NCBI GenBank assembly: GCA_964036195.1
Contig: OZ038453.1
Location: 62,001 to 126,000 of the forward strand
DNA from: Sphaerolaimus hirsutus
Lineage: Eukaryota; Nematoda; Chromadorea; Monhysterida; Sphaerolaimidae
DNA length: 64,000 nt
Direction: 5' to 3'
Positions within the stretch are counted from its first letter, which is position 1, and each line of letters starts with the position of its first letter. The notes beneath the pieces were generated by a model. It saw only the letters and a list, made by a program, of their open reading frames with translations, made no database searches and had not been told where the DNA came from. This document shows, piece after piece, positions 63,473-64,000 of the stretch. The translations under genes were made by a program, and so were the position numbers.

Positions 63473-63879
63473 TACCATATTTCTCCGTGTAAACTGCTAC
63501 ACAAAACCGGGGCACTTTTTACCAACCTTTTTTGAAAACTTGTATAACGCCCGGGCGTTGATTTATTGAGCGGGGGGCATCATACATAACCAAATTTTCA
63601 CATTTTATATAGGCATCTTCAAATTTTGTTCCCAACCTGCAGCTTATTCAATTGAAATTGAAAAACGTGCGTGCGGCGCAGACGCGGCACAGTGCCAACA
63701 AGCATAGCATTGAAATAGTTCAAATTGGGCGTGCATTTTATCATGTGTTTTTTGTCGTGTGGTTTTTAAATTTTTCTTGTTTTTTGAAACCTTGTATAGC
63801 GCCCCGGGGGCGCTATAAAGCTGTGTAACGCCCCGGGCGTTGTGCACGGGGGGGGCGGTTTACACGGAGAAATACGGTA
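63473..63879. mobile_element. TACCATATTTCTCCGTGTAA MITE
   Basis: The ends TACCATATTTCTCCGTGTAA and TTTACACGGAGAAATACGGTA are inverted. The interior repeats the words CGCCCGGGCGTT and AAACTTGTATAACGCC from both sides. It shares the TACCGTATT head with the other families but has a different word. Confidence 0.75.
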
Positions 63880-64000
63880 ATGGCTGGGTAAAATTAAAAA
63901 TCTTGTCTTTATTGGGGATATGGTACATTTTATAGAAAACCGTTGAACGATATGAATACACTTTTTCACTCAATATCCATTTTGCAGCCAACCAATACTT

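Overview
This is a TE-saturated, AT-rich, intron-bearing metazoan scaffold segment. A nematode-like source is suggested, weakly, by a TWK-style two-pore potassium channel and by a BEL/Pao retrotransposon with an env-like gene. Intact coding sequence is rare. Most of the window is short non-autonomous DNA transposons (MITEs), many ending in long C or G runs, inserted into one another.

Layout. Positions 1-1045 are the end of a TA-flanked element. Positions 1048-25178 (left arm) and 28165-36926 (right arm) are the same locus in opposite orientation. They face each other across about 3 kb that contains a 200-N assembly gap (27723-27922). The left arm is longer because it carries a complete, very young BEL/Pao element (5637-17911, minus strand, 5-bp target duplication GTCTT, LTRs differing at one base that I could see) and several extra DNA elements. 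The right arm preserves the unoccupied BEL target and has its own private insertions.

Genes. A K2P channel gene runs on the plus strand (exons A-F, 19325-27544) and reads through both pore loops. Exons A-C recur on the minus strand of the right arm (30081-28580) with identical protein sequence. Protein identity in exons against diverged introns, plus the N gap between the arms, makes two haplotypes joined head to head (or a young palindromic duplication) the best reading. A probable ZP-like exon (1567-1834) is open in the left arm and broken in the right. To the right are the last three exons of a single-pass membrane protein (42837-45421), a probable first exon of another gene (45790-45905) and an isolated hydrophilic exon (59562-59789).

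BEL element. One 3094-codon minus-strand frame encodes gag (DUF1759-like, CCHC knuckles), aspartic protease, RT, RNase H, integrase, a DUF5641-like domain and an env-like glycoprotein with a signal-like segment and a C-terminal membrane anchor. Past the anchor, three overlapping open frames can be linked by two or three short GT-AG introns, giving an alternative cytoplasmic tail with a PPPY motif. The primer binding site matches a tRNA-Ser 3' end.

DNA elements. From 37 kb to 64 kb the sequence is mostly MITEs. Recurrent groups are a TACCGTATT-headed superfamily with different repeated internal words, GGCGCC-array elements, GAAGCG-array elements with 3-bp target duplications, several 8-bp-duplication hAT-like families, a GTCGACAAGTCC family with 4-bp duplications, CGGAAAA-rich elements and CCCTGTAAAATG fold-backs. 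No CRISPR, rRNA or tRNA gene was found. All calls were made by reading alone.
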